From Hyperoplus lanceolatus (Eukaryota; Chordata; Actinopteri; Uranoscopiformes; Ammodytidae), in the NCBI GenBank assembly GCA_026929865.2, contig CM049405.1, positions 24,906,001-24,970,000 on the forward strand: a DNA stretch of 64,000 bases. The letters are read 5' to 3'. Each line of letters starts with the position of its first letter. The first letter of the stretch is position 1. This document shows positions 61,825-64,000 of the stretch, piece by piece. Both the position numbers and the translations under genes were made by a program. The notes under the pieces are model-generated. The model searched no databases, was not told the DNA's origin, and saw only the letters and a list, made by a program, of their open reading frames with translations.

Positions 61825-62917
61825 GGTAAGTCTTGTCGTCAAATGCATTGTTTTCTGAATGGTATTGTCCACTAAACATAAGGCTCTCATAATGTTGCTT
61901 GGCTCATAATGCGGTATGGGCCGGTGAATAGGTTGATGGGTAAACTCCTTCTGCTTTAAGGCTCAGCTTTAATTACTGTGGCCACTAAGTGTCCTTGAGA
62001 AAAGCGTTTACCACTTGCTCAGGAATGTGTGCGGGGTAACGGTAGAGTATTATTGTAGTGAGCTGTAAAAGTGGGTATTTGGATAAGTTTCTCAATCTGG
62101 CAATGCAATACCGGTGGTCTGCGTTCAAACTCTCCTGTGTGTGCGTGCGTGCGTGCGTGTGTGTGTTTGTGTTGAACTACTGCAGATTTTAAGCCTAGTT
62201 TAAATCAATGTTTGTTAGCAACCTTATGTTTGCTTAATTGGTTGTGTTTATGTGTATGTGCATGTGTGTGTATGTGTGTGTGTGCATGCGCGCGTGTGTT
62301 TGTGTGTGTGTCTTTGTTTGTTTGTTTGTTTGTGTGTGTGGGAGAGAGAGGGGAGAGAGACAATATGTGTGGGTAGGCGAGGGGGAACAAATAAATGGAA
62401 CTGATATCACTTGTCGGTGAGTGACTTGCATTACCATCTGTTTGTGCATGTGTGTGTGGGCTGTTGATTTAAGGCAGCAGAATGGAGCCCCTGTTTGTGG
62501 TTATTTGCGTTGTGTTTTAACAGGCCGAGGCTGTTTGTTTGTTTTTTCACCTGGATTTGGGTGTGAGAAACCCCGCGGGAGGTCAACACCAAGCGCGTGA
62601 ATGCACACAATGTTGGTGTGAACACCGACAACCAACGGTGTACATGTACAGAGCACACTTCCCGAATTTAGCCTTTTTACCAATAAAGTTTTCCACCTTA
62701 ACCATGGTTAACAATGTCAATGTTACAAGTGTATTCTTTCCCAAGATTCATTTTCCAGCACTGGGCTAAGGCCCCCCCAGTGGAGCCACTTAATATTCAG
62801 TTACAATAAGGTGGATGAGAAAGATGTATCGATGTAAGGCATCTATTTGTTTATTTACTTAATCTTTGCTCACAACTGATGTAAAAAAAACTCAAACCAT
62901 GTTAAAAAACAAATTGC
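61825..62917. other. Gene-free interval, TG-rich
   Basis: Imperfect TG/TTTG tracts at about 62133-62167 and 62243-62340. No gene recognised. Confidence 0.45.
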
Positions 62918-63316
62918 TTAATGTGTGACACTGCAGGGTTCACTGCATGAAACAAATGTATTAAATTTTTTTAAGGAATGTTTCAATAAATATGCAAATG
63001 TGGCAATATCTGACAAATGATGTATAAATATGCTTCTATTTAAACAAACTTATATATAGATGTTGGCTAAAGCCAGAGTGTACATCTTTGTTTAATCTTT
63101 ACAATATACAATAAAGTCCCATTTTTACAGAACCCATTTCGAATAGAGCCTTGTTTATTCTCATACGTTTTTTTAAACTTACAAATACATTTTTGGCAGG
63201 TTTGTAAGAGCCACATGATCAGTAATCAGACAACTAACAAAGTATGATCAAATCATTCTGTAACCTTCAAACCCAGAACAGTGCAAATAATGATTATGTG
63301 AAGTGTAGTTGTTTTA
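62918..63316 (+). mobile_element. T1 TTAA-target MITE, decayed
   Basis: The left TTAATGTGTGACACTGCAGG resembles the T1 end. The body follows T1 order: tatgcaaatgtggcaatatctg, tagatgttggctaaagccagag, cagtgcaaataatgattatg. No right end is found. It is more diverged than the other copies. Confidence 0.6.
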
Positions 63317-64000
63317 AAGACAAGAACATTATTCCACAGAGCTAAGACAGAAAGAGGGAAGAAGAGGAAAGGGAAATGCCAAGGCAGTGAGGGCAATAAA
63401 TAGCACCAAATGCATGGTCATTATACTCATGCTGATTGGCAGGAGGAAGAAAGCTTTGAGAGGAAGCATCTGAAGCTCAGCAGTATAACCAAGGCAGCCT
63501 TTGTAAAAAAAATCACATAAAATCTCCCTTCCTCGGACACCACTCTTTATCTTCCCACCATGTCTTCTAAACTTACCTTTTCCCTACTTCCTGCCCTACC
63601 TCACTCCCCCCTACTGTGATCCTCTTAAGACAGATGAAGGAGCACACCCTTAACAAACCACTGTGTTCCCACAGTCTGTCCAAACCATCCGTTGAGGTCA
63701 AGGGGTCATGGTCTAAATGCTGCCAGACTATCTGGGAATCCAGTGGGCAGTTCCATGGTTGTTTGTGGCCGCACACTAGTCAAAATAGTTCTGTCTAGCA
63801 AAGTGCTGCTGAAAGGGCGGCTCGGTAAACAAAAACTAAGAAAAGAGACACACAAACACTCATAATCACACTTTATTGACACAACTGCTGCAGCCATTAG
63901 TCGGTGAAATAATCAAAGCCGCTTTGACAAAAAGGCTCCCACCGCCTCCACCCCCCCGAGTCAAGATGTTTGAATTAGAAACATCAATGCTTTTTTGTTG
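63317..64000. other. Gene-free interval
   Basis: Purine-rich at 63345-63375. No gene recognised up to the window end. Confidence 0.4.

Overview
This window reads as intergenic or intronic DNA from a ray-finned fish, most likely a teleost. The signs are a fish L2-type LINE with an intact reverse-transcriptase ORF, two copies of a teleost Tc1-like transposon, several hAT and TTAA-target MITE families, tRNA-derived SINE pieces, and more than twenty CA/GT, GATA and GA microsatellites. I recognise no host protein-coding exon, tRNA, rRNA or CRISPR. The only convincing coding sequence belongs to mobile elements.

Layout. 0-4.3 kb: a LINE RT fragment cut by a hAT-like end, then a nest of TTAA-target elements at least three layers deep. 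5.4-6.3 kb: a hAT element with a perfect 8-bp target duplication. 8.0-11.3 kb: three diverged copies of a local repeat, separated by long GT arrays, a second hAT with a perfect 8-bp target duplication, and a tRNA-SINE. 14-18 kb: hAT-like MITE pieces, a Tc1 deletion derivative ending in a GATA array, and a SINE piece. 18.6-27 kb: mostly unique AT-rich sequence with a few MITEs. 27.0-29.2 kb: two TTAA elements abutting at one TTAA. 33.1-33.8 kb: a TTAA MITE carrying a 444-bp near-perfect foldback palindrome. 34.9-35.6 and 44.7-45.4 kb: an old direct duplication. 36.0-38.8 kb: an L2 LINE inserted in a TIR DNA transposon. 47-51.3 kb: more TTAA MITEs. 58-60 kb: a second Tc1 copy inside a GATA array and further MITEs. 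61.4-63.3 kb: another MITE, TG-rich DNA and a degraded TTAA MITE.

Families are named locally. T1 has ends beginning TTAAGGCGAGACAC. T2 has ends beginning TTAAAGGTCACATATTATG. T3 has ends beginning TTAAAGGTG with CTGGAGAA nearby. All three use TTAA as target. The hAT-like MITE with TTTCCACTGAGC ends is called H1. The elements do not form a pathway together. Their relations are insertion, mobilisation in trans and decay. The most unusual items are the TTAA nest, the foldback with hairpins inside its arms, the in-frame mini-transposase fusion in Tc1, and the one-sided indel pattern in the second Tc1 copy, which looks like an assembly artefact.
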